Positions 8,222-16,950 are shown, counted from the stretch's first letter. The stretch: DNA of 19,064 nucleotides from Isotricha intestinalis (GCA_023807065.1 JAJJLU010004087.1:1-19064), one strand, 5' to 3'. Made by a program: numbers and translations. The notes: generated by a model not told the origin, from the sequence alone.

Positions 8222-10612
8222 ATGAAATCATCATATCAAAATTCATATCAAATGGAAGGATATAGAGAAGAATCATATTTTCCACTTCAAGTAGAAAATT
8301 TATTAAGTGTAAAAAAATAAATAATAAAAAATTAATAAAAATAGTCTCTAAATGATTGGAGAAATATAGAAGATATAATTAAAGTATGTTTCAAATCATT
8401 ATGTGAAACAGTGAGAAATCAAGGAATTGCTTTAAGAGAATGTGAAAACATTTTACAGTCTAAAATAAGTAAAAATGAATTTAATAATGTTTTAAATTTA
8501 AAGGCAAATACAAATGATGTAATGAGAGCAATTAATGATTTATCTTCTTCTATTGATAATAAAACTAATATTGATGATACTAAAAATTTAATGAATGATA
8601 AAATTTCTAAAAGTGAATTAGTTTATTATTTAAATTCTAAACCTTCTATTGATGAAGTTAAATGTTTAATAGATGAAAAAGTTGATTCTAGAATTTTTTC
8701 CAATGAAATAAATGATTTACATTTAAAAGTTGATAATTTACAAAAAAATTTTATGCAAAAAATTCCTAATTTTGCATTAAGTAAAGATTTAAATAATATG
8801 AAAAAAAATATTGATGAAAAAGCTAATTCAATTGAAGTTTCAAATGCTTTAAATCAGAAAGCAAATAAAGATTCAGTTTTACAATCATTACAAAATAAAG
8901 TAAATAAGAATGAAATAGAAATTATTTTAAATAATAAAATAGATAGAAGTGATTTTTATTCATTAAAAAATAAAATAAATGAAAAATTAGATATTGTTCA
9001 AGCAGATAATTTAAAAAATATGATTGATTCAAAAGTAGATAAAATTGCTTTAGATAATATTATTAATCAAATAATAAATTCCAAAGCAGAAATAAATGAT
9101 TTTAAATTAATTTCAGATGCTTTTCAAGATATGAAAACAACATTAAATAAAAGAATTGATGATATTGATAATGATTTAGATAGATTAATTGAAAATATAA
9201 AAACTCAATTTCAATCTTTAAATGTTGTTATTAATAATTTAGAAAATAATAAAGTTGAATTAGGAAATTTTGAAAAAATTCAAAATGGAATATCAAAAAA
9301 AGCAGATATGGAAAAAGTAGATTCTTTAATAAATAAATTAAAAAATGAAATGTTTGAAACAATAAATGAATTTAAAAATGATGTGATTGGAAATAGGAAA
9401 AAATTTGAAGATAAATTAAATGAAAAATTTACTGTATTACAAAATGATAATAAAAATATGTTAAATTCAATAAATAATGAAAAAGAGAATATACAAAATT
9501 ATTATAAAAAAAAAGAAAATGAAAAAGATAATATAGAAGAGAAAACAAAAGAAATAATGGATAAAACTTTAAATGAGATAAATAAAGAAATTTCAGATTT
9601 AAATTTATCATATGATAAATATTTTTCAAATTTAAAAAATGAAATTTCTCAAAAAATAGATTTTTCAAAAATGAATGAAATTTTATCTCAAATAACAAAT
9701 GATATGAACCAAAAAATATCATCTCAAGAAATACAAGAAATGAATAGTAATATGATAAGTGAAATAAATAAAAGATTAGATGATTTTGAAAATATATTTT
9801 CTAAAGAATTAGAAAATAAAATATCAAAAAGTGAAATTGATAATATTATAGAAGATAAAATAAATAAAAGTGAAATATTTATTGAAGAAATATCATCAAT
9901 AAAATTATTATTAGAGAAAACAAATAATGAATTAAAAAATAAAATTGATTCTCAAAAATTTGAATCAGTGATAAAATCATTTAATAAATGTTTTGACAAT
10001 GTTAAAGAAGAAATGGATACAAAATCTAATATGAAAGAAACAAATGAAATATTGAAAAATAAAGTAGAAATAGAAGAAATAAATAAAGCATTAAAAGAAA
10101 TTCATGATGAATTAGAAAAAAAAAATTCAATAGAAGATTTTTCAAAAGCAATGGATAATCAATCAATAATAAATGAAACATTATGTAGTGAAAATTATTT
10201 AGGAAGATGGATTTGGCAAAGTGGAAAAATAAAAAATGGATATTCAATTCCATGGGAAATTCAAAGTATAAATACTTCACCTGAAAATTTTATTTGGAAT
10301 AAAGATAAAACTTATATTATTATTAATGAAAATGGTTTATATGAATTAAATTTAGGTTTCTATGCTGATAAGAAACCTACTATTCAAATTTTAGTTAATG
10401 ATGAAGTTATTATTAGTGCTATTAATAGTAATAGTTATGTTATTCATCAAAGCTCAGGAGGAAGATTAAAAAGTGTTGGAAAAAATTCTTTTGGTAATGT
10501 TACGGGATTAACAATGATTGATTATATTATGCTTCCTCAAAATTCTAAAATTTCTATTTCTTATACTGGAGTTGATGGTGCTTTTGGATTTTTAGGATTG
10601 AAAAAATTGTAA
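8222..10612 (+). CDS. Coiled-coil protein with C1q/TNF-like C-terminal domain (two exons)
   Basis: Exon 1 is 8222-8308 and exon 2 is 8345-10612, giving 784 aa. I place the start at the ATG at 8222: the frame continues through a GTAAA...TAG intron into the long frame, and the joined sequence ENLLS/SLNDWRNIEDII reads as one helix. Residues about 75-290 contain loosely repeated units of 14-17 residues built on K-[AVI]-[ND]-x-x-[DE], as in KANTNDV, KISKSEL, KANKDSV and KVNKNEI; the rest up to about 635 is continuous coiled coil. Residues about 638-784 look like a compact beta domain. GRWIWQSG opens it, NGLYELNLGFYAD forms a central strand, and GAFGFLGLKKL closes it, like the G-x-F-x-G-F-x-L ending of C1q/TNF-like jelly rolls. 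No signal peptide is seen, so it is probably intracellular. Rod-plus-cap architecture suggests a trimeric structural protein. The fold assignment is moderate. Confidence 0.88.
8309..8344 (+). other. 36-nt spliceosomal intron
   Basis: This starts GTAAAAAAATAAAT and ends AAAAATAG, between codon 29 (AGT) and TCT in phase 0. Unspliced, translation would hit TAA at the second codon. Splicing links an N-terminal ATG exon to the long downstream frame, whose own first ATG would otherwise be far inside the conserved helix. The intron holds no C and only two G besides the terminal ones or fewer, and is much richer in A+T than the exons. Confidence 0.85.
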
Positions 10613-10698
10613 TTTTTTATATTTAAATTTTTTTTTAAATATTTTAATTTTTTTTTGATTTTTTTAGATTTTTTGATTTTTTTTTAATTTGTTTAGGA
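10613..10698 (+). promoter_or_regulatory. T-rich 86-nt intergenic spacer
   Basis: This short gap between two co-oriented genes is almost pure T and A on the + strand, with several runs of eight or nine T. It must hold both the 3' end signals of the upstream gene and the promoter and 5' UTR of the downstream one. It ends TTTAG directly before GAATG, which looks like an acceptor, but no upstream GT donor lies in the spacer. The role is inferred from position alone. Confidence 0.4.
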
Positions 10699-10722
10699 AT
10701 GTCTAATTATATGTCTAATTAT
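10699..10722 (+). repeat. Perfect 12-nt tandem duplication at the start codon
   Basis: ATGTCTAATTAT occurs twice without a mismatch, encoding MSNYMSNY. It duplicates the initiation codon. It probably arose by slippage and gives two equivalent starts. Confidence 0.9.
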
Positions 10723-12111
10723 GCCTTTGTTGATAAAAATCAAATGATTTCTATTATTGAAAAAACTAATAAAGAGAAAGAAGATGCTTTATCCAATAAC
10801 CAAATTTTAAAAGATAATTATGAGAAATTACAGACTCAATATAATCAAATTGTGTTAGATTATGAAAAAGAGAAAAATAATAAAAAAAGTAATGAAGCAT
10901 ATAAAGAATATGCAGAAAACAAAATAAAGGAAATAGTAACAGAGAAATTAGAAATGGAGAAAAAATATAATAAATCAAAAATAGAATCAAAAGCATTTCA
11001 AGAAGACAATTTAAAATTACAAAATGAATTAGATCACTTTAATATAATAATGGATGAAATGTTAACAAGAAAAAAAAATGAAATAAATTCTTTAAACAAT
11101 TCCTTAAAGAATTTAAAGAATGACGTGGATAATTTAAGAAGAGAAATAAATATGAAAGATGAAAAAATAAATGATTTAAATTCAAAGATAAGAAATATAA
11201 AACAAGAAAATGAAATAGTAAAATCAGACAATGATCATTTAACGAAAATAATAGAAGATTCAAATTTAACAGTTAAAACTGCAGAAGAAAAAGCAAAATC
11301 AATAGATTACATCACCAAAAAATATAAGAATCAAATTAATCAAATTGAACTTGAAAATGAAAAATTAAAATTGAGAATAAAAATGCAAAATGAACAATTA
11401 AATAAATTAAGAGATGATTATTCAAGAGATGCTTTAGAAAAGAATGAAGAGTATGAAAAGTATCTTAATGAAATGAGAGATAATTTTGAAAAAATTTTAA
11501 ATGAAAAAAATGAAGAAATTAATAATACAAAAGGAGAATTTGTTTCAATGAAAATTGAAAGAGATAAATATTATACTGAATATAATCTTTTAAAAAATGA
11601 ATATGATAAATTTAATAATTCTTATAAAGAATTAAATGAAAAAAATTTAAAAAGTAATTTTGATAAAGAAGAATCTAATCAAAAACTTCAAATTTATTAT
11701 CAAAATAAAATAAAATCTATAAATGAAAAAATTGAAAAATTGGAAAAAGAAAATGAAGAATTAAAAAGTTTACTTCAAGAATATAATCAAAATGAAGGTT
11801 TAAAAGATAAAATGAAAGAAAATGATTTTGCTTTACAAAATGAAATTGGAAAAATGAAAAATAGAAATGAAGAATTAGAAAAAGAAAATGAAGATTTAAA
11901 AAAAAAATTAAAAAGATTAGAATTAAAATATAAAGAATTAGAATTAAATTCAGATATAAGAATAAATGCTTTTGAAAGTACTTTTAAAAATAATAATGAA
12001 ATTTATTCTAATATTGAAAATAATATTAAAAAATTAATGAAAGAACAAAAAGATATAACAAATGATATTCATGATGATTATGTTAAAACTGTTGAAAAAA
12101 TAAATATTTAA
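10699..12111 (+). CDS. Long coiled-coil protein of unknown function
   Basis: This 470-aa protein is almost wholly predicted coiled coil. Heptad-like Leu/Ile spacing with Glu, Lys and Asn runs from about residue 15 to 460, for example LKNLKNDVDNLRREINMKDE and LEKENEDLKKKLKRLELKYK. There is no globular domain, membrane segment or signal peptide. The N-terminus begins with MSNY twice, from a perfect 12-nt tandem repeat (10699-10722) that includes the start codon, so either ATG could be used. It lies 86 nt after another coiled-coil gene and 61 nt before a small gene. A structural or tethering role is likely, but similarity to SMC, golgin or myosin-tail proteins would be non-specific for such a sequence. 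Confidence 0.85.
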   Translation: MSNYMSNYAFVDKNQMISIIEKTNKEKEDALSNNQILKDNYEKLQTQYNQIVLDYEKEKNNKKSNEAYKEYAENKIKEIVTEKLEMEKKYNKSKIESKAFQEDNLKLQNELDHFNIIMDEMLTRKKNEINSLNNSLKNLKNDVDNLRREINMKDEKINDLNSKIRNIKQENEIVKSDNDHLTKIIEDSNLTVKTAEEKAKSIDYITKKYKNQINQIELENEKLKLRIKMQNEQLNKLRDDYSRDALEKNEEYEKYLNEMRDNFEKILNEKNEEINNTKGEFVSMKIERDKYYTEYNLLKNEYDKFNNSYKELNEKNLKSNFDKEESNQKLQIYYQNKIKSINEKIEKLEKENEELKSLLQEYNQNEGLKDKMKENDFALQNEIGKMKNRNEELEKENEDLKKKLKRLELKYKELELNSDIRINAFESTFKNNNEIYSNIENNIKKLMKEQKDITNDIHDDYVKTVEKINI

Positions 12112-12172
12112 TTATTTAATAATTTTAAATTGAACAGATAAAATAAATGTTTAATTATATTTTAAATTTATA

Positions 12173-12670
12173 ATGGTTGATAAAACACAAAAAAATGTAA
12201 ATAGAAGAAATAATGAAATATAGTTAAGAAACTCTTTAGAAGAAAAAATAAAATATGAAGAAAAATTTAAGGAATTAAATAATAAAATAAAAAAGATTTC
12301 TAAAAATTTAAATAAAAATTTTAAAATAATGATTCCTAAATTTCTAAATTTAAATGGAAAAGAAATGTTTATGGGAGTAAGATTAAATTTTAATATATTT
12401 CAAACTGAAAAAAAAAATAATGAAAAAATAAATAAAATGAAAGAAGAAGACAAATTAAAAGAAAATATTTTTGAAAATAAATATAATGTTAAAGAAGAAA
12501 AAAATAATATATTAAAAGTAGGAGGAGAAAATACAAAAATAATAATATTTCAACCAAATGAAGAACCCTCTTTATTAAAACAGAAAAGAGGGCCTTTTAC
12601 AATCACAAATTCTTCTCCTCGAAAAGTTAAAAAAATTAAAAAAACAAAGAATCTAATATTTAAAAAATAG
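12173..12670 (+). CDS. Small basic protein of unknown function (two exons)
   Basis: Exon 1 is 12173-12196 and exon 2 is 12224-12670, giving 156 aa. The first exon (MVDKTQKN) joins in frame to LRNSLEEKIKYEEKF. Without the upstream exon the only ATG in the frame is at 12329, which would drop an evident amphipathic helix of about 35 residues. The middle holds a short hydrophobic patch, KIMIPKFLNLNGKEMFMGVR, then a Lys/Asn/Glu-rich linker. The C-terminus is strongly basic (SSPRKVKKIKKTKN), which could be a nuclear localisation or nucleic-acid-binding tail. I do not recognise the family. It ends with TAG, the only intact gene here to do so. It lies 61 nt behind the coiled-coil gene. Confidence 0.7.
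12197..12223 (+). other. 27-nt spliceosomal intron
   Basis: This runs from GTAAATAGAAGAAATAATG to AATATAG, between AAT and TTA in phase 0. Its length is a multiple of three, and the only in-frame stop is the acceptor TAG itself. The donor GTAAA and acceptor TAG match the 36-nt intron in this window. The alternative is that TAG is read as an amino acid, which is unlikely because TAG at 12668-12670 is the only plausible stop of this same gene. Confidence 0.75.
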
Positions 12671-12937
12671 ATCATTAATTTAAATATTATGTCATTATAT
12701 ATATTTTAATTTTTATATTCATAAAAAAAATATAAAGAAAAAAAAACCTCAAAAGAAAAAAAGAATAAATAATAAAATTTTTTATTGGAATCTAATAAAT
12801 ATTTATCAATGGATAATACTCAAATTAATTAATATTTCATTATAATATTAAATAAAACTAATTTTTCACTATTTAATTTTTTTTATTAAAATGTATTTTT
12901 ATGAAGGTTATTTAAAATAATTAAATTATTATTGAAA

Positions 12938-13759
12938 ATGAATCCCACCGTTCCTCAGGAAGAAATATTTGTAGAAAATAAATTTCAACTTCCATTTGCT
13001 TTTTCAGCTCTTCAAGCATTTATATTAATATTATTAGCAGAATTAGGTGATAAAACTTTTATAATGTTAATAATTCTTCAAATGAAAACAAATCAATTAA
13101 CAATATTAACATCTGCATTACTTGCAGAAATTTTTATGAATTTCATAGCAGTATTTTTAGGATTTGGAATAGACAGAATGTTATATCAAAATTTATTAGA
13201 TTACATAGGATTAATGATATTTTTTTTTTATGGATTATTTTTAATAGGAGACAGTTTTCAACAAGGACAAGAAAGTTTTGAAGCAGAAATATTACAAGCA
13301 GAGAATCAGAAAGAAGATGAAGAAATTAAAGAAGAAAATGATTATGAAACTCCATTATTAGATAAAGAAGAAGATATATTAGCAACAACAAAAAATGAAC
13401 ATATGATTTCATTTGGTCCAACAGATACTTTTGGAGTAAATAAGAATAATACAAATGAAAGTCATGATGATAAAAAAGATGGTATTGATTCTACTGTTTT
13501 TTGGGCTATTTTTTCTTCTATGTGTATTTCTGAATGTGGAGATAGAACTCAATTCACTGCTATGATTATGAGTGGAGTTTATGAAATGTGGGGTGTACTT
13601 TTAGGTTCTTCTTTAGCTCTCTCTTGTAGTGTTTTTTTAGGAGTTTTCTTTGGTAAACAATTAATTAAGTATTTACATGAAAATGTTCTTAATTTTATTC
13701 TGGGATTAGTTTTCTTAGGATATTCTGTTCAACTTTATTTAGGAAAAACTGTTTTTTAA
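12938..13759 (+). CDS. TMEM165/GDT1 (UPF0016) family cation/proton exchanger
   Basis: This 273-aa integral membrane protein belongs to the family that exchanges Ca2+ or Mn2+ for H+ at Golgi or related membranes and supports manganese-dependent glycosylation and calcium storage. Both signature copies of E-x-G-D-[KR]-[TS] are present: ELGDKT at residues 35-40 and ECGDRT at 199-204, with acidic residues E35, D38, E199 and D202 expected to form the ion site. About three hydrophobic helices follow the N-terminus and three follow residue 185, the usual 3+3 inverted layout. Between them is a loop of about 75 residues (about 108-183), acidic and presumably cytosolic. I use ATG at 12938 because the frame upstream has no ATG (only a TTG at 12932). 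No cleavable signal is obvious. It is only 45 nt ahead of the HIT gene. Confidence 0.95.
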   Translation: MNPTVPQEEIFVENKFQLPFAFSALQAFILILLAELGDKTFIMLIILQMKTNQLTILTSALLAEIFMNFIAVFLGFGIDRMLYQNLLDYIGLMIFFFYGLFLIGDSFQQGQESFEAEILQAENQKEDEEIKEENDYETPLLDKEEDILATTKNEHMISFGPTDTFGVNKNNTNESHDDKKDGIDSTVFWAIFSSMCISECGDRTQFTAMIMSGVYEMWGVLLGSSLALSCSVFLGVFFGKQLIKYLHENVLNFILGLVFLGYSVQLYLGKTVF

Positions 13760-13804
13760 TTTTTTAAAATTTTTTGATTTAATTTTATTTTATTATTTTT
13801 AAAA

Positions 13805-14233
13805 ATGAGTTTATGTGTTTTTTGTGAAATCCCCATTAAAAATAGAAATAGTATTTTATATGAAGATGATTTAATTATAATTATTAAAGATAGAAATCCA
13901 ATTGCCCATATACATTTACAATGTATTCCCAAGATTCATATAAAAAATATTAATTCATTAACATATAAATTTATATCATTAATTGAGCATATGAAAGAAG
14001 AAAGTATTAACTACATTACCAAGAACTATGATAAGGTAAATAGAGAAGATATAATTCAGGGATTCCATATACCTCCTTTTTATACTGTTAAACATTTACA
14101 TTTACATTGTATTGTACCTCCTTATAAAAATTGCTGTTTAAAAATATTTAAAATAAATTGCATAATGAGACGTGTTGATGTTGTATTAGCAAAATTAAAA
14201 AGAGATGAAAAGCCAGAAATAATAGTAGGATAA
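13805..14233 (+). CDS. HIT-family nucleotide hydrolase/transferase (HINT3-like)
   Basis: This 142-aa protein fits a histidine-triad domain, which cleaves nucleoside phosphoramidates or nucleotidyl adducts through a nucleotidylated His. The triad HLHLHCI lies at residues 97-103, with H99 the expected catalytic residue. CVFC (C4, C7) with H45 and H97 could form the zinc site found in HINT3/aprataxin-like branches. The preceding GFHIPPF and the following PPYK also match the HINT3-like pattern. HIHLQCIPKIHIKNI is the core strand that in relatives reads H-x-L-x-x-P-K-x-H. The length is close to the family minimum and nothing is missing. A 24-nt GTAAAT...TTCAG piece at 14036-14059 looks intron-like but is retained in frame. 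Confidence 0.92.
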   Translation: MSLCVFCEIPIKNRNSILYEDDLIIIIKDRNPIAHIHLQCIPKIHIKNINSLTYKFISLIEHMKEESINYITKNYDKVNREDIIQGFHIPPFYTVKHLHLHCIVPPYKNCCLKIFKINCIMRRVDVVLAKLKRDEKPEIIVG

Positions 14234-14340
14234 AAAATCAGGAACAAAAAATTTAAAAAATTAATTTTCTATTAAATTAAAAAAAATAAATTAAAAAAAA
14301 CTCAAATAAAAAAATAATTTAATATGTTTTATATCTTTTA

Positions 14341-14744
14341 TCATAATATTGTTTTCTCCCATTTAAATTCATCAAGAGTAATTTTTCCATCTCTTGATTT
14401 ATTAGTATTTACAATTGAAAAATGATATTAAAATATATTTAAAAATTTAGCAAGAATTTCATCTTTGCTTTTTTTTTTAGAATTATAAGAATTTCTAATA
14501 TCTTCTTTTTCAATAGCAAAAGTATCAAACTTTTTTTATCTATATTTTTTCTAAATTCATTAATTTCTCTGTATTATATGGAATACTTCATAATCAATCA
14601 GACTTTATCAAATTTTTTAGAAAAATCTTTTTATTTTATCATTATTTAAATCATATACTCATGACAAAAATTGTTTACATCAGCAATAATAAAAGATTTG
14701 TTAATTGCTAGTATTCCTCTAATTCCACGAGAAACAATATTAAT
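14341..14744 (-). pseudogene. Decayed calcyphosin-like EF-hand gene
   Basis: On the minus strand, three frames together match calcyphosin (CAPS/CAPSL), a four-EF-hand calcium-binding protein linked to cilia in many eukaryotes. From 5' to 3' I read SRGIRGILAINKSFIIADVN (from 14732), matching family RG-x-x-GI with its following helix; IDYEVFHII and YREINEFRKNID, matching ISYDEFLR...GEMNERR; FDTFAIEKEDIRNSYN; KSKDEILAKFLNIF, matching TEDEVL-x-x-FL-x-x-F; and VNTNKSRDGKITLDEF, a near-perfect last EF-hand. In-frame stops (TGA, TAA) and at least two frameshifts separate these blocks. The calcium ligands of the second EF-hand are lost. The ORF ends in TGA-TAA near 14338-14343. The gene is dead, but the identity is well supported by the order of the blocks. 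Confidence 0.82.
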
Positions 14745-15405
14745 TCAGAACACTTATTCTTATTATTTGCATTTATTGTTTTTTTTATTTTGGTAAAAGA
14801 TTTTTAATATATTATCAAAATAATATTTTATCTTGAACTAAAATTGCTTTTTCTCTATCTAATTTATTGTATATTTTTTATATATTGATTTAAGTAAAGT
14901 TTTTAGATTATAATATATTAATTATCCTAATTTTTCAAATTAATGTTTTCTTTTATTTTATTTCCATTTAGTGATTTTAAATTTAAAAATAAACAATTGT
15001 ATAAATGTTTATAATGGTTTTTTATTATATTTTATTGCTTCTTGAGAATTTAATTGTTTATATTATTGAAATTATTTCAAATTTTTCATTCTTACTGTTT
15101 TTTTTCTTTTTTTTCCTTTTATTTTTTATAAGAAATATTTTTATTATTATTTTTTCAATCAAATTATCTTCTTGGATACTATTTTCTTTATAATATATTT
15201 TATTCTTATTATTTTTGATGGTCACTTATATATTTTTCTTTTTTTTATATTCCTTCACTTAAAATCAATCTCATATATACTATTATTTTTACTTAATAAG
15301 AATTATCTTCAAATTCCCATTTTTCAAGATTATTTAAAGACATAATTATATTGATTTAACAAAATTAATATTTAATTTAAACAATAAATTTTGAAAAAAG
15401 AATAA
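14745..15405. other. Decayed intergenic stretch with a possible minus-strand gene start
   Basis: There is no intact gene here. On the minus strand an ATG at 15343 opens MSLNNLEKWEFEDNSY, stopped by TAA at 15293-15295. Further minus-strand fragments such as KLDREKAILVQDKILF (about 14830-14875) look protein-like. Together they could be the 5' part of the broken calcyphosin-like gene or of a second remnant. A pyrimidine-rich tract on the + strand at about 15096-15127 (minus strand A/G-rich, Lys-coding) has no clear role. A + strand frame at 15005-15193 is a hydrophobic low-complexity artefact. The promoter of the WD40 gene must lie in the last bases, which are only 62 nt from the decayed minus-strand ATG. 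Confidence 0.4.
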
Positions 15406-16950
15406 ATGAAAAGAAATATATTAAATATTTATCAAAATTATAAATTAATAATTATAAAAATGTCTAAATCCAGTTCAAAAAATAAAATTGAAAAAATATT
15501 TAATAACTGGAAATTAATTTTAAATCAAGATAATGATTCAATAACAATTAATATTAATAAAATAAATACATATGAAATATATAATAATAATTATAAACTT
15601 GAAGAATTACAATCATTTAAAATATTTTCTTCGATAGGAACAATAAAAGATATAATTAATTTATTTTGTAAACAAATAGAACAAAAAAAAATAAAAATAG
15701 AAGAAAATGCCAAAAATTTAAAACTTGCATTTTTGTTTAATATAGCAGAATTTTCAAATATAGAATTAATTTTATATCCAAAAGGAAAACTTTCAGAAGA
15801 AGTAATTGAAATAATAATAAATCAAATGGAAAATTTAAAAGAAGAAAACAAGAAATTAAAAAAGAAAATAAAAGCTTTTGAAAAAAAGGAGAATTTAAGA
15901 AAAGAAGAAATGGAAAATCAAAAAGAAGAAATAAAAAATCAACAAAAGCATTTATTTTCATTTGACGAAACAATAAATCAAATAAAAGAAAGAATAAATA
16001 TATTATTAGAGGAATTTTTATATAGAGAAACAAAGCAAAAAATTCAATTAAAGAATTCAAACTTGACATTAATAAAATCAATAGATGCTCATGAAAATAC
16101 AATAAATGTAATATCAAATTTTCCTTCAGGAAATTCAGTTTCAGTTTCAGATGATAAAAAAATAAAGTTTTGGGACCAAGATTTTAATTTAAATCAAGTA
16201 ATTACAAATGATAAAAATATACTATACATAAGTATAAAAGATGAAAATAATTTCGTAACATCATCAAAAGACAAAAGAATAATAACATGGGTGAAAATAA
16301 ATGAAAAATTTCAAAAAGATAAAATAATATATAATGCACACAATAATGATATATATAAAGTAATATATAATTCAAAAAATAATAATTTAATATCATGTTC
16401 AGCTGATGAAACAGTAAAAATTTGGGAACCAAATAAGAATAATAATAATAATTATCAATGTTCAACAATATTAACTCATTCAGGAATAATAACATCAATA
16501 TTATTGTTAGAAGATAAAAATATATTAGTTTTAAGTTCTGAATGGAGTGGAACTAAATTTTGGAATAATAATAATTATGAATATATTAATTATATTAAAG
16601 AAGCTGAATGTTGTGAAAGTAATGCTCTTTGTAGATTAAATAATGATAAAATTATTGTTGGTGGTGGATTTGATTATATTATGAAAGTTATTTCACTTTC
16701 TGAAAAAAAAATAGTGCAAGAAATTAATAATCAAAGTAAATGTTGTGGTATTTGTATTGTTGAAAAAAAAAATGTTTTTTTAACAGGAGGATTAAATGGT
16801 GATATTAGAATTTTTAGGATTGATAATTATGAATATATTAGGACTGTTAAATATGCTCATGATGATGGAATTTATGGGTTAACTTTATTAAAAAATGGAA
16901 ATATTGCTTCTTATTCGGGAGATCAAACTATTAAAATTTGGAAATTTTAA
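15406..16950 (+). CDS. Coiled-coil WD40-repeat protein
   Basis: This 514-aa protein has three parts. Residues about 33-125 form a small alpha/beta region (NNWKLILNQDNDSITINI ... LYPKG). I recall similar regions ahead of coiled coils in WD40 proteins of ciliates and other protists, but I know no domain name for it. Residues about 130-205 are Lys/Glu-rich coiled coil. Residues about 220-514 carry about six or seven WD repeats forming a beta propeller. Clear repeat ends are DDKKIKFWDQ, DKRIITWVK, DETVKIWEP, SGTKFWNN, DIRIFRI and the last DQTIKIWKF, with starts such as DAHENTINVIS and NAHNNDIYKVI. The propeller should be a protein-interaction platform; no enzymatic domain is seen. The frame has ATG at 15406 and again at 15460 (MSKSSSKNK). 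The second may be the true start, because the first 18 residues are Ile/Asn-rich and featureless. Confidence 0.9.
   Translation: MKRNILNIYQNYKLIIIKMSKSSSKNKIEKIFNNWKLILNQDNDSITININKINTYEIYNNNYKLEELQSFKIFSSIGTIKDIINLFCKQIEQKKIKIEENAKNLKLAFLFNIAEFSNIELILYPKGKLSEEVIEIIINQMENLKEENKKLKKKIKAFEKKENLRKEEMENQKEEIKNQQKHLFSFDETINQIKERINILLEEFLYRETKQKIQLKNSNLTLIKSIDAHENTINVISNFPSGNSVSVSDDKKIKFWDQDFNLNQVITNDKNILYISIKDENNFVTSSKDKRIITWVKINEKFQKDKIIYNAHNNDIYKVIYNSKNNNLISCSADETVKIWEPNKNNNNNYQCSTILTHSGIITSILLLEDKNILVLSSEWSGTKFWNNNNYEYINYIKEAECCESNALCRLNNDKIIVGGGFDYIMKVISLSEKKIVQEINNQSKCCGICIVEKKNVFLTGGLNGDIRIFRIDNYEYIRTVKYAHDDGIYGLTLLKNGNIASYSGDQTIKIWKF

Noticed and set aside
10680..10698. TTTAG before the coiled-coil start as a 5' UTR or trans-splice acceptor
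   Set aside because: No GT donor exists in the 86-nt spacer, and similar AG sites are not consistently seen before the other starts.
14036..14059. A 24-nt GTAAAT...TTCAG intron inside the HIT gene
   Set aside because: The frame is open through it, and the residues just before GFHIPPF are expected in HINT3-like proteins. It is also shorter than the two supported introns.
15005..15193. 62-codon hydrophobic frame on the + strand
   Set aside because: It is the low-complexity Phe/Ile/Leu complement of a Lys-rich minus-strand tract; no coding support.
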